From: Chloroflexota bacterium
GTDB lineage: Bacteria; Chloroflexota; Anaerolineae; Anaerolineales; Villigracilaceae
Assembly: GCA_016191845.1 (NCBI GenBank)
Contig: JACPVF010000005.1
Location: forward strand, 124,001-188,000
Reading direction: 5' to 3'
Length of the DNA: 64,000 bases
In this document: positions 10,215 through 17,983 of the stretch, piece after piece
Layout of the letters: every line of letters begins with the position of its first letter
Numbering within the stretch: the first letter of the stretch is position 1
Notes under the pieces: generated by a model
Told to the model about the DNA's origin: nothing
Seen by the model: only the letters and a program-made list of their open reading frames with translations
Database searches by the model: none
Position numbers and translations under genes: made by a program

Positions 10215-12377
10215 ATGAACGCATTTCATACCAAACTCCCGAATCATTTTGATCTTCCCCGTCGCATTGTCCGCCTGCGCGAGCTAGCCTACAACCTTTG
10301 GTGGACCTGGCAGCCTGACGCTCAGCGCCTCTTCAACCGCCTCGACAATGACCTGTGGGAACGCCTCTCGCACAATCCCATCCGCTTGCTCCGCGAGTTG
10401 GAACGTTCCAAACTGAACGATGCCGCACAGGACAAAGTCTACGTGGATTTATATGATCGCGTCTTCAAGACCTTCGACGAGTATCTTGTCCAGCAGAAGA
10501 CCTGGTCTGCGACGGCTCATCCCGACCTGAATTCCATCGCCTATTTCTCGATGGAATTCGGTTTACACGAGACCCTGCCCATCTACTCGGGCGGTCTGGG
10601 TGTGCTGGCGGGCGACCACCTGAAAGAAGCCTCCGACCTCGGCCTGCCGCTGGTTGGCGTGGGCTTCATGTACGCCCAGGGCTACTTCTCCCAGCGCATC
10701 ACCGAAGACGGCTGGCAGGAAGCGGTCAACAACCCGATGGACTTCAACCACCTGCCCGTCCTGCCGATCCTCGACGCGGACGGCAAGCCCGTCATTGTCT
10801 CGGTGCAGATGCCCGACCGCCTGATCGCCCTGCGCCTGTGGGAAGTCCGCGTGGGACGCATCCCGCTCATCCTGCTCGACTCCAACGCCGATGGCAACAG
10901 CCAGGAAGACCGTCTGTTGACCGCCCGCCTGTACTGGTCGGACCTCGACAAGCGTGTGATGCAGGAAGTGCTGCTCGGCGTGGGTGGCGTCCGCGCGCTG
11001 CGCGCGCTGGGATACACCCCCTCGGTCTGGCACATGAACGAGGGGCACGCCGCCTTCCTGACCCTGGAGCGGGCGCGCGAACTCGTCGCGGCGGGATCCA
11101 GCTTCGAAGAGGCCATCGAACAGACCCGTGGTCAGAACGTCTTCACCACGCACACTCCCGTCCCTGCGGGCAACGACGAATTCCCGCTCTGGTTGATGGA
11201 CAAGTACCTCGGTTCGCTCTGGCCCGAACTCGGCCTGAACCGCGAGCAATTCATCGACCTGGCGCGCCATCACATGCCGTGGGGCGAATCCTTCAGCATG
11301 GGCGTGCTGGCCCTGCGTTATTCCCAGGGACGCAACGCCGTTTCTGAGCTGCACGGACACGTCAGCCGCAAGATGTGGAACTTCCTGTGGCCCGAGGCCA
11401 AGGACGAGGATGACGTTCCGATCACCTACGTTACCAACGGCGTCCATACCGCCACCTGGATGTCCCGCCGCCTGCGTGTGTTGTTGAGCAAATATCTCGG
11501 CGAGGACTGGATGGAGCGCCTCGACGAGCCTGGCGTTTGGAGCAAGCTGAGCGACGTCCCCGCCGAGGAACTGTGGGCTGTGCGCATGCACCAGAAGCGC
11601 AAACTGGCCTTCTACCTGCGTGACCGTGTCCGCGACCGCTGGACGCATGGCGGATTCCACCCCGTGCAGGTGGTGGCCTCGGGTGTGCTGCTCAACCCCT
11701 ACGCGCTGACCATCGGCTTTGCGCGTCGTTTTGCCACGTACAAGCGCGCCAGCCTGATCCTCTCGGATGTGGAGCGCCTGTTCAAGTTGATTAACCAGCC
11801 GAACATGCCCGTGCAGATCATCTTTGCGGGCAAGGCCCATCCCGCCGACGACCCGGGCAAGCGCTTGATCCAGGATATTTATCGCGCCGTCAAGAAGGCC
11901 GAGAATGGCGGGCGCCTGGTCTTCCTCGAAGACTACGACATGAACGTGGCCCGCTACCTTGTCCAGGGCGTGGACGTTTGGCTGAACACTCCGCGCCGCC
12001 CGCTGGAAGCCTCGGGCACCTCGGGCATGAAGGCAGGCCTGAATGGCGTCCTCAACTTCTCCATCCTCGACGGCTGGTGGCGCGAAGCCTACAATGGGCG
12101 CAACGGATGGGCCATCGGCGAGGACCGCGAAGTGGAATCCAGCGAGGCCCAGGATCAGGCCGACGCCGAAAGTCTGTACAGCCTCCTCGAGAATGAGATC
12201 ATCCCGTTGTACTACGAGCGGGAGGTGGTCAACTGGCTGCCGCGCGAGTGGATCGAACGCGTCAAAGAGTCGCTGCGCACGGTCACGCCGCAGTTCAGCA
12301 CCCGCCGCATGGTCAAGGAATACGTCGAGCGCCTGTACGTCCCTGCGCTGCCGAAGTCTATCGGAAAGAAGAAGTAA
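10215..12377 (+). CDS. glgP: Alpha-glucan (glycogen/maltodextrin) phosphorylase, GT35
   Basis: This enzyme releases glucose-1-phosphate from alpha-1,4-glucans with pyridoxal phosphate as cofactor. The C-terminal PLP signature EASGTSGMKAGLNG is intact (the Lys binds PLP) and is followed by LDGWW. The N-terminus has LAYNLWWTW, typical of the DUF3417-containing branch. SMEFGLHETLPIYSGGLGVL and VTNGVH are further family blocks. At 720 residues it is a short-type bacterial phosphorylase. I start at the ATG (10215); a TTG three codons upstream overlaps the -10. It is monocistronic, with its own terminator, so it is a stand-alone storage-polysaccharide gene. Confidence 0.95.
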   Translation: MNAFHTKLPNHFDLPRRIVRLRELAYNLWWTWQPDAQRLFNRLDNDLWERLSHNPIRLLRELERSKLNDAAQDKVYVDLYDRVFKTFDEYLVQQKTWSATAHPDLNSIAYFSMEFGLHETLPIYSGGLGVLAGDHLKEASDLGLPLVGVGFMYAQGYFSQRITEDGWQEAVNNPMDFNHLPVLPILDADGKPVIVSVQMPDRLIALRLWEVRVGRIPLILLDSNADGNSQEDRLLTARLYWSDLDKRVMQEVLLGVGGVRALRALGYTPSVWHMNEGHAAFLTLERARELVAAGSSFEEAIEQTRGQNVFTTHTPVPAGNDEFPLWLMDKYLGSLWPELGLNREQFIDLARHHMPWGESFSMGVLALRYSQGRNAVSELHGHVSRKMWNFLWPEAKDEDDVPITYVTNGVHTATWMSRRLRVLLSKYLGEDWMERLDEPGVWSKLSDVPAEELWAVRMHQKRKLAFYLRDRVRDRWTHGGFHPVQVVASGVLLNPYALTIGFARRFATYKRASLILSDVERLFKLINQPNMPVQIIFAGKAHPADDPGKRLIQDIYRAVKKAENGGRLVFLEDYDMNVARYLVQGVDVWLNTPRRPLEASGTSGMKAGLNGVLNFSILDGWWREAYNGRNGWAIGEDREVESSEAQDQADAESLYSLLENEIIPLYYEREVVNWLPREWIERVKESLRTVTPQFSTRRMVKEYVERLYVPALPKSIGKKK

Positions 12378-12395
12378 ACCGTTTTGTTTTGACTT

Positions 12396-12446
12396 CATCC
12401 CGCGGGTCTTCCTGTCACAGGCCAGAACCGCGGGATGTTTGTTTAA
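12396..12446 (+). terminator. Terminator after glgP
   Basis: CATCCCGCGG pairs with CCGCGGGATG across a 22-base loop, followed by TTTGTTTAA. Confidence 0.75.
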
Positions 12447-12547
12447 ACAAAGTATCCTCCTGGTATTTTACAAATTTCAAATTAGAATGAAACTGTTACG
12501 CCGTTGAAGTGTGGCGGCATGCAGCGACATTAGAAAAGAGAGTAACC

Positions 12548-13078
12548 ATGTTCGAATTCCTTCTCACCCCCTCTGCCTGGATTGCCGCGGCCAGCATCTT
12601 TGGCCTGCGCGTGGTGGATATGTCTCTTGATACCCTGCGCCTGTTATTCGTGGTGCGTGGCCGCAAGGGAATCTCCTGGCTGTTGGGATTTTTCCAATCA
12701 GTGGTGTATATCATCGCCATCACCAACGTGCTCTCGCACCTCGACAATCCGCTGAACGTGCTCGGCTACGCGGCGGGCTTTGCCACAGGCAACGTGGTCG
12801 GCATGTGGATCGAGGAGCGTCTGGCCATCGGTCACATTCAATTGCAGATCGTCAGCCCGAGTCGTGGCGCGGCGCTGGCCCAGCATCTACGCGAGACGGG
12901 TTTCGCTGTGACCGAGATCCCCGCGCGCGGTAAGGATGGCATGGTCCACATCCTCAGTGTCAGTGTGCAGCGCAAGGATGTAGCCAAGGTGGAAGAGGTC
13001 ATTCACGCCACCGATGGCGAAGCCTTCGTCACTTCGGCGGATGTCCGCCCGTTGCACCGTGGATTCTGGCGCGCATAG
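12548..13078 (+). CDS. DUF2179/DUF5698 (UPF0316) family membrane protein
   Basis: The 176-residue protein has three membrane helices in the first 90 residues (around WIAAASIFGL, LLGFFQSVVYIIAI and VLGYAAGFATGNVVGMW), followed by a cytoplasmic DUF2179-type alpha/beta domain (HIQLQIVSP, GKDGMVHILSVSV). These match the UPF0316 family; the molecular function is unknown, although DUF2179 domains resemble small ligand-sensing domains. The ATG at 12548 was chosen over an upstream one because the family starts at MFEFL. A rhodanese gene follows after 7 bases, suggesting co-translation. Confidence 0.85.
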   Translation: MFEFLLTPSAWIAAASIFGLRVVDMSLDTLRLLFVVRGRKGISWLLGFFQSVVYIIAITNVLSHLDNPLNVLGYAAGFATGNVVGMWIEERLAIGHIQLQIVSPSRGAALAQHLRETGFAVTEIPARGKDGMVHILSVSVQRKDVAKVEEVIHATDGEAFVTSADVRPLHRGFWRA

Positions 13079-13085
13079 GAGTCTT

Positions 13086-13430
13086 ATGATCCCTGAAATT
13101 ACCGTGGAAGAGTTGTCTGAAAAAATGAAATCGCAGGAGAAGTTCGTCCTGCTGGATGTGCGCGAACCATTCGAGCTGGAGCAGGTCAGCCTCTCGGACC
13201 CGCGGCTGGAGGTCTTACCGATGAGCCGCCTGGCCCGCGAGGGAGTCAACGCCCTGTCGGATGCGGCGCTCAACCAGGAGGGTACGTTGTATGTGTTATG
13301 TCATCATGGCTCGCGCAGCGCCCAGGTCACGGGCTGGCTGGCCGCCCAGGGCTGGAAGAATGTTTTCAGCGTGCGCGGCGGCATCGACGCCTATGCTCAT
13401 AAGATCGATCGTTCAGTGGGATTCTATTAA
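13086..13430 (+). CDS. Single-domain rhodanese (sulfurtransferase-like) protein
   Basis: The 114-residue protein is a single rhodanese domain. The active-site loop is CHHGSRS, with the catalytic Cys carrying persulfide in active members, and LLDVREPFELE marks the N-terminal half. The start at 13086 has GGAG seven bases upstream; the frame upstream overlaps the preceding gene and is not coding. It is paired with the DUF2179 membrane protein. Similar small rhodaneses (GlpE/PspE size) act in sulfur transfer or cyanide detoxification; the substrate cannot be assigned here. Confidence 0.88.
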   Translation: MIPEITVEELSEKMKSQEKFVLLDVREPFELEQVSLSDPRLEVLPMSRLAREGVNALSDAALNQEGTLYVLCHHGSRSAQVTGWLAAQGWKNVFSVRGGIDAYAHKIDRSVGFY

Positions 13431-13473
13431 TTCGCGTTGAGCGCAGCAAAAACACAATGATGACTGCATCTCA

Positions 13474-13512
13474 TAATAAAAAGAAGGTTGAGGGTTTACT
13501 CCTCAACCTTCT
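13474..13512 (-). terminator. Terminator of the M29 aminopeptidase gene
   Basis: AGAAGGTTGAGG (13482-13493) pairs perfectly with CCTCAACCTTCT (13501-13512). Read on the minus strand it is followed by TTTTTATTAT. It lies between convergent genes, but only the minus side has a U tract. Confidence 0.85.
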
Positions 13513-13530
13513 GGCGTTTAAACCTGTAGT

Positions 13531-14658
13531 TTATTTATCGAACACGAACTGCCCGTTCTTGTAGAACAACTCGCCATCGACCAAAATTTCGGAGTCGGTG
13601 CGCATGTCGCAGATCATGTCCCAGTGGATCGAGGATTTGTTCTTCGAGCCCGTCTCGGGATAGCCCGCGCCGAACGCGATGTGGAACGAGCCGCCGATCT
13701 TCTCGTCGAACAGGATCTGACCCGTGAAGCGCTGGATGTCGAAGTTGGTGCCGATGGCGAACTCGCCCAGGTAACGGGACCCATCGTCGGCGTCGAGGGT
13801 CTTGAGCAGGTAATCCTGATTCTTGTCGGCCCGCGCCTTTTGCACGCGTCCCTTCGAGAAGGTGATTTCCGCGCCCTCCACGCTCACGCCGCCGTAGTTG
13901 GCGGGATATGTGAACTTGACCCAGCCGTCCACCGAATCCTCCACGGGACCGGTGTAGATCTCACCGTCGGGCATGTTGAAGGTGCCGTACGAGTTCATGA
14001 AGGTACGGCCCTTGACCGAGAGCGTCATGTCCACGTTGGGGCCGCGCAGGATGACCTGGCTCTTGCCCTTCATGTAATCGACAGCGGACTGCTGTTTTTC
14101 CTTCACACTCTGCCAGAAGGCAATGGGGTCATCTTCGTTGGTGTGCACCGCGCCGAAGATGAAATCCTCGTATTCCTGCAGGCTCATGTTGGCATCCTGG
14201 GCATAAGCCTCGGTGGGATACTGTGTGGTGACCCACTTGAAAACGCCCTCTGCGCCACGGCGGAACTGCGCCTCGGTGATGGCGCTCAGCGCCTTGCCGC
14301 GTTTGCCGCCCTTGACCGGGTCCAGGTTCGAGCTGCCGCGCGTGTTGGTGGCCGAGTGGATGCGGATGCGGCTCTCGAACTGGTCGTAGGCCAGCTTGTA
14401 GAAGGTCGGCACAAATTCCAGTTGCGCGTCACTCTTGGCGTAAGTGACGTACATGTCGTCCTGGCTGAACGGCATCATGCCGGGGAGGGCGATCATGGGG
14501 TGGGGGATGCCACCCTTTTCCAGGATTTGAATATACAACTCACGGATGAGCGGTTCGGCGGCGGTGGTCGCTTCGATCAACACGCGGTCGCCCGGGACGA
14601 TGCGGGCGGAGTGTTCCACCAGCACCTTGGCAAACTTTTGAACACGGATGTCGGCCAC
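13531..14658 (-). CDS. M29 family (thermophilic) aminopeptidase
   Basis: The 375-residue protein matches clan MQ, family M29 metallo-aminopeptidases (AmpS/AmpT), which use two metal ions to remove N-terminal residues from peptides. The C-terminal metal site GSKNKSSIHWDMICDM (His and Asp ligands) and the mid-protein GPNVDMTLSVKGR, FNMPDGEIYTGP and EDSVDGWVKFT blocks are all present. The start is a GTG at 14658 with AAGGAG nine bases upstream; the frame continues upstream for 87 codons but that part is antisense to the next gene and not credible. It is divergently transcribed from the Rieske gene. Confidence 0.92.
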   Translation of the reverse strand: MADIRVQKFAKVLVEHSARIVPGDRVLIEATTAAEPLIRELYIQILEKGGIPHPMIALPGMMPFSQDDMYVTYAKSDAQLEFVPTFYKLAYDQFESRIRIHSATNTRGSSNLDPVKGGKRGKALSAITEAQFRRGAEGVFKWVTTQYPTEAYAQDANMSLQEYEDFIFGAVHTNEDDPIAFWQSVKEKQQSAVDYMKGKSQVILRGPNVDMTLSVKGRTFMNSYGTFNMPDGEIYTGPVEDSVDGWVKFTYPANYGGVSVEGAEITFSKGRVQKARADKNQDYLLKTLDADDGSRYLGEFAIGTNFDIQRFTGQILFDEKIGGSFHIAFGAGYPETGSKNKSSIHWDMICDMRTDSEILVDGELFYKNGQFVFDK

Positions 14659-14728
14659 TGAAATTCTCCTTGTTGGGTGTGACGGTAAAATTATATCATC
14701 TTGACCAAGCCAATGAGGAGCTTTGACC

Positions 14729-15820
14729 ATGAACATTAATACTTTTTCCTTGGACCCCAACCTTGCCACCGCTTCGACGCCGCCCGCTGGCTGGTACACC
14801 GACCCCGCCATGCTGGAGCAGGAACGCCAGAAAGTGCTCCGCTCCACCTGGCAATATGCAGCCTCGCTCGACGTGCTACGCCTGCCTGGCAACTTTGCTG
14901 CCGTGGATGTGAACGGCATCCCCGTGGTGTTCGTGCGCGGATTGGATAACGAGGTGCGTGCCTTCTACAATGTCTGCCGTCACCGTGCGGGCGTGGTGGC
15001 ACATGGCTGTGGTAACCGCAAGTCGCTGCAATGTCAGTATCATGGCTGGCTGTACGGCCTGGACGGGAAGTTGAAGAACGCGCCCGAATTCGACGGTGTG
15101 GAGAATTTCAACAAGGATGACTTCGGCCTGGTGCCGATCCGCGTGGAGACCTGGGGCATGTTTGCCTTCGTCAACATGGACAACTCCGCGCCGCCGTTGA
15201 TGGAGGTGCTCGGCAGAATCCCCGAAGAGACCGCGGGCATGGACTTTGCCAGCCTGCGTAAGGTCGAGCGCCGCGACTATGTTGTCAACGCCAACTGGAA
15301 GGTCTACATCGATAACTACCTCGAAGGCTATCACATCCCCATTGCGCACCCCGGCCTGTTTAAGGAAGTGGACTACGAAAAATATCGCGTCGACACCTTC
15401 CGCTATTACTCTTCGCAGTACGCGCCCATCCGCCCTGTGCGCACAGAAGACGCGGCAGGCCGTCTCTTCACCGAGCTCAAAGGCGACGAGAAAGCCTTCT
15501 ATTATTGGATCTTCCCCAACTTCATGGTTAACATCTATCCTGGCAACGTGCAGATCAACATCATCGTGCCGCTCAGCCACGACAAAACCCTGACGGTCTT
15601 CGAGTGGTACTTCGCCGACCCTGGCACGCCCGAAGCCTGGAATACTTTACAGGACGGGATCGCCTTCAGCGACAATGTCCAGAAGGAAGATATCCAGATC
15701 TGCGAAGACGTCTGGCGCAACTTGCAGACAGGTGTCTATCGTCAGGGCCGTTACTCGGTCAAGCGTGAGAATGGCGTGCACCACTTCCACAGCCTGCTGC
15801 AGGAATTTTTGAATCGCTAA
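14729..15820 (+). CDS. Rieske-type aromatic-ring-hydroxylating oxygenase, alpha subunit
   Basis: The 363-residue protein has an N-terminal Rieske 2Fe-2S domain (CRHRAG about residue 86, then CQYHGWLYGLDG) and a C-terminal catalytic SRPBCC domain with the mononuclear iron triad in DNYLEGYHIPIAHPG. Such subunits hydroxylate or demethylate small molecules using a separate reductase. No reductase, ferredoxin or beta subunit is adjacent, so electron donors must be elsewhere. The overall layout resembles the carnitine/glycine-betaine monooxygenase type (CntA/GbcA) as much as ring dioxygenases, so the substrate is open. The ATG at 14729 has GAGGAG about eight bases upstream. Confidence 0.9.
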   Translation: MNINTFSLDPNLATASTPPAGWYTDPAMLEQERQKVLRSTWQYAASLDVLRLPGNFAAVDVNGIPVVFVRGLDNEVRAFYNVCRHRAGVVAHGCGNRKSLQCQYHGWLYGLDGKLKNAPEFDGVENFNKDDFGLVPIRVETWGMFAFVNMDNSAPPLMEVLGRIPEETAGMDFASLRKVERRDYVVNANWKVYIDNYLEGYHIPIAHPGLFKEVDYEKYRVDTFRYYSSQYAPIRPVRTEDAAGRLFTELKGDEKAFYYWIFPNFMVNIYPGNVQINIIVPLSHDKTLTVFEWYFADPGTPEAWNTLQDGIAFSDNVQKEDIQICEDVWRNLQTGVYRQGRYSVKRENGVHHFHSLLQEFLNR

Positions 15821-15840
15821 ACTTGCGCATAAACCAAGAT

Positions 15841-15880
15841 CAAACCGCCCCACATTGGGGCGGTTTGTCATTTATTTTTT
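15841..15880 (+). terminator. Terminator after the Rieske gene
   Basis: CAAACCGCCCC pairs perfectly with GGGGCGGTTTG (15841-15867), followed by TCATTTATTTTTTTG. Confidence 0.9.
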
Positions 15881-15955
15881 TGTAACTTATATCACGTGCT
15901 TTTTCATCAAAAATGGATATGATTAGTATGAATTGTTTTAGCTGTAAGGAGTACT

Positions 15956-17221
15956 ATGACCGTTTCCACCAAACCCACCACAGCCTGGGCGGAAGTCGAC
16001 GAGAGTGGACATCTGATCCTGCCGCCCGAGGTGGCACGCCAATTTGGCCTGCTGCCAGGCTCGAAGGTCCGCCTCGATGAGGGGCATAACTTTGTGCGCA
16101 TGCACCGCCCCATCACGCATCTTACCAAGGTCTACATCGAGCCGACAGTGGCCTGCAATCTTGACTGTATTACCTGTTTCCGTAACGCCTGGGACCAACC
16201 CATCGGCCGCATGAGCGAAGAGACCTTTGAATATATTTTGGAAGGGCTGAAAAGTTTATCCCCGATTCCCGATGTTTACTTTGGCGGAATCGGTGAACCG
16301 CTTTTCCATCCCAAAACCGTGGAGTGGATTCGACGCGTCAAAGAACTGGGCGTCAAGGTGGAACTCATCACCAACGGCACCATCCTGACCGAAAAGATCG
16401 CCCGTCAATTGATCGATGCGGGTCTGGATATTTTGTGGATTTCCCTGGATGGAGCTACTCCCGAGCATTATGAGGATGTGCGTCTCGGGGCGGAACTGCC
16501 CACCGTGCTAGCGAACATCCGCCGCCTGGCCGGGCTCCGTAAAAAAGGCCATTTTCCCGTCCCTGAGATCGGCGTGGCTTTTGTGGCCATGAAGCGCAAC
16601 ATCGACGACCTGCCGAAGATCATCAAACTGGGACACACCTTCGGCGCGCGTTATTATTCGGTGAGCAATGTCCAGCCTGCCACAGAAGAGATGCAAGCCG
16701 AGCGGCTCTACACGCGCACCATGCGCAATATCGCCTACATGCCTTCGCCTGTCCTGCCGAAGCTCAGCCTGCCCAAAATAGACTTCAATGAGGAAACCCA
16801 GGCTGCCTTGACCGAAGCCTTCAACAGCGGATGCAACGTCAGCTACGCAGGCAACAACTGGGGTGGTGCCAATGATGTGTGTAACTTCGTCGAGAGTGGC
16901 ACCATGTCCATCGCATGGACGGGCGATGTCAGTCCATGCTGGCCGCTGATGCACACCCACATGAACTACCTGCATGGCAAGCCACGCCTTTCCAAAAAAC
17001 ACGTCATTGGCAACGTGCGCGAAAGATCCTTGCAGGATATCTGGCTCGACCCCGAGTACCTGTCCTACCGCGAGCGCCTGCACAACTTCGTCTTTGCGCC
17101 TTGCACCTTCTGCGGTGGTTGTGACCTCTCTGAAGCCAACGAGGAAGATTGCCTGGGCAATGCCCTCCCCCCTGTCTGCGGTGGATGCCTGTGGGCGCAG
17201 GGCATCATCCAGTGTCCATAG
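15956..17221 (+). CDS. Radical SAM/SPASM protein, probable tungsten-cofactor oxidoreductase maturase with AbrB-like N-terminus
   Basis: Residues about 12-48 look like an AbrB/SpoVT swapped-hairpin unit (ESGHLILPPEVARQFGLLPG). A radical SAM core follows, with CNLDCITC (about 68-75) binding the 4Fe-4S cluster, GGIGEPLFH and a barrel to about residue 290. The C-terminal 130 residues hold a Cys-rich SPASM-like region (CPWP-type PCWPLM, then CTFCGGCD, ending CGGCLWAQGIIQCP). Two MoaD-like genes follow in the same direction, and an aldehyde:ferredoxin oxidoreductase converges just beyond. That neighbourhood fits the tungsten-cofactor oxidoreductase radical SAM maturase family. AAGGAG precedes the ATG. 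The maturation role is inferred from family and context. Confidence 0.85.
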   Translation: MTVSTKPTTAWAEVDESGHLILPPEVARQFGLLPGSKVRLDEGHNFVRMHRPITHLTKVYIEPTVACNLDCITCFRNAWDQPIGRMSEETFEYILEGLKSLSPIPDVYFGGIGEPLFHPKTVEWIRRVKELGVKVELITNGTILTEKIARQLIDAGLDILWISLDGATPEHYEDVRLGAELPTVLANIRRLAGLRKKGHFPVPEIGVAFVAMKRNIDDLPKIIKLGHTFGARYYSVSNVQPATEEMQAERLYTRTMRNIAYMPSPVLPKLSLPKIDFNEETQAALTEAFNSGCNVSYAGNNWGGANDVCNFVESGTMSIAWTGDVSPCWPLMHTHMNYLHGKPRLSKKHVIGNVRERSLQDIWLDPEYLSYRERLHNFVFAPCTFCGGCDLSEANEEDCLGNALPPVCGGCLWAQGIIQCP

Positions 17222-17271
17222 CCGTCTCGCACTGACATCGCATTTTTGATATACTCTCTTTTGGAGAGAGT

Positions 17272-17580
17272 ATGCAGATCCGTTTCTACGCCAACATGCG
17301 TGCGCTGGTGGGAAAGGAAGCAATCGATGTCGCTGACCTCGGTCGCGACATGACCTTGCGCGACCTCTTCACGGATTTGGTAATACGATTCCCTGAACTT
17401 CATCCCCAACTTTTCAACCTCGATAATAACCTGCGGCAGGATGTGCCGATTTTCGTGAACGGGCGCAATCCACGCCTTGATGGCGCGATGGAAGCTCCGC
17501 TTCAAGCAGGCGACGTGATTAGCCTATTCTCTCCGATCTCCAGCGGTAAAATGAACGTGGAAGTGATGCGTGATCAATAG
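17272..17580 (+). CDS. MoaD/ThiS-like ubiquitin-fold protein lacking a C-terminal Gly-Gly
   Basis: The 102-residue protein has the beta-grasp pattern of MoaD/ThiS (IRFYANMRALVGKEAIDV, PIFVNGRNPRLDG, LQAGDVISLFSPISSG). Functional sulfur carriers end in Gly-Gly; this one reads SPISSGKMNVEVMRDQ, with a single Gly in the expected place and a 10-residue extension. It may therefore be a structural paralogue, or may need trimming. GGAGAGAG precedes the ATG, and a TATACT hexamer lies 17 bases before it. The second MoaD-like gene, with a normal tail, follows 36 bases later. Confidence 0.85.
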   Translation: MQIRFYANMRALVGKEAIDVADLGRDMTLRDLFTDLVIRFPELHPQLFNLDNNLRQDVPIFVNGRNPRLDGAMEAPLQAGDVISLFSPISSGKMNVEVMRDQ

Positions 17581-17616
17581 ACCCTTTTAGGCCTCTACTT
17601 TACAGGAGAAAATCTT

Positions 17617-17895
17617 ATGAAGGTAAACTTCTTCGCGACGCTGCGCGACATTGCTGGTGGCAAGACGGTGGAAATCCCTGTCGATCACGGTATCACAGCC
17701 AAACAATTGCTGGATTCGATCATCGAGCGTTTCCCTCCGATGAAGAAGGAATTGTTGAACGCGGACGGTCGCATGTACGGTCACGTGCATTTCTTCATCA
17801 ACGGACGGGATGTCCAGTTTATGGACGACGAATTCCAAACGGTCATCCAGGCTGATGACGTGATCAACGTCTTCCCTGCTGTGGGCGGCGGATAA
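17617..17895 (+). CDS. MoaD-family sulfur carrier protein (C-terminal GGG)
   Basis: The 92-residue beta-grasp protein starts MKVNFFATLRDIAGGKTVEI and ends NVFPAVGGG, so the diglycine tail for adenylation and thiocarboxylation is intact. In its family this carries sulfur for the dithiolene of molybdo/tungsto-pterin. Placed after the radical SAM maturase and opposite the tungsten-type oxidoreductase, it is likely the dedicated carrier for that enzyme's pterin. AGGAG precedes the ATG with good spacing. Confidence 0.9.
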   Translation: MKVNFFATLRDIAGGKTVEIPVDHGITAKQLLDSIIERFPPMKKELLNADGRMYGHVHFFINGRDVQFMDDEFQTVIQADDVINVFPAVGGG

Positions 17896-17930
17896 CCAGT
17901 CCTCGCGTCGAGTGGCGCTCAGCAAAAAAG

Positions 17931-17965
17931 ACACGGACGGCCATTTGGCCGTCCGTGTTTGTCTT
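17931..17965. terminator. Bidirectional terminator between moaD and the AOR gene
   Basis: ACACGGACGGCC and GGCCGTCCGTGT form a perfect 12-bp stem (17931-17958). T-rich tracts flank both sides (TTGTCTT forward, CTTTTTTGC in reverse), serving the convergent genes. Confidence 0.9.
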
Positions 17966-17983
17966 GATGGTGGGGAGCGGAAA

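Noticed and set aside
10563-12398. A 611-codon minus-strand frame opposite glgP
   Set aside because: glgP has intact PLP and family motifs; the antisense frame has none.
14659-14919. N-terminal extension of the M29 aminopeptidase
   Set aside because: It would overlap the divergent Rieske gene; the GTG at 14658 has a clear ribosome site and matches the family length.
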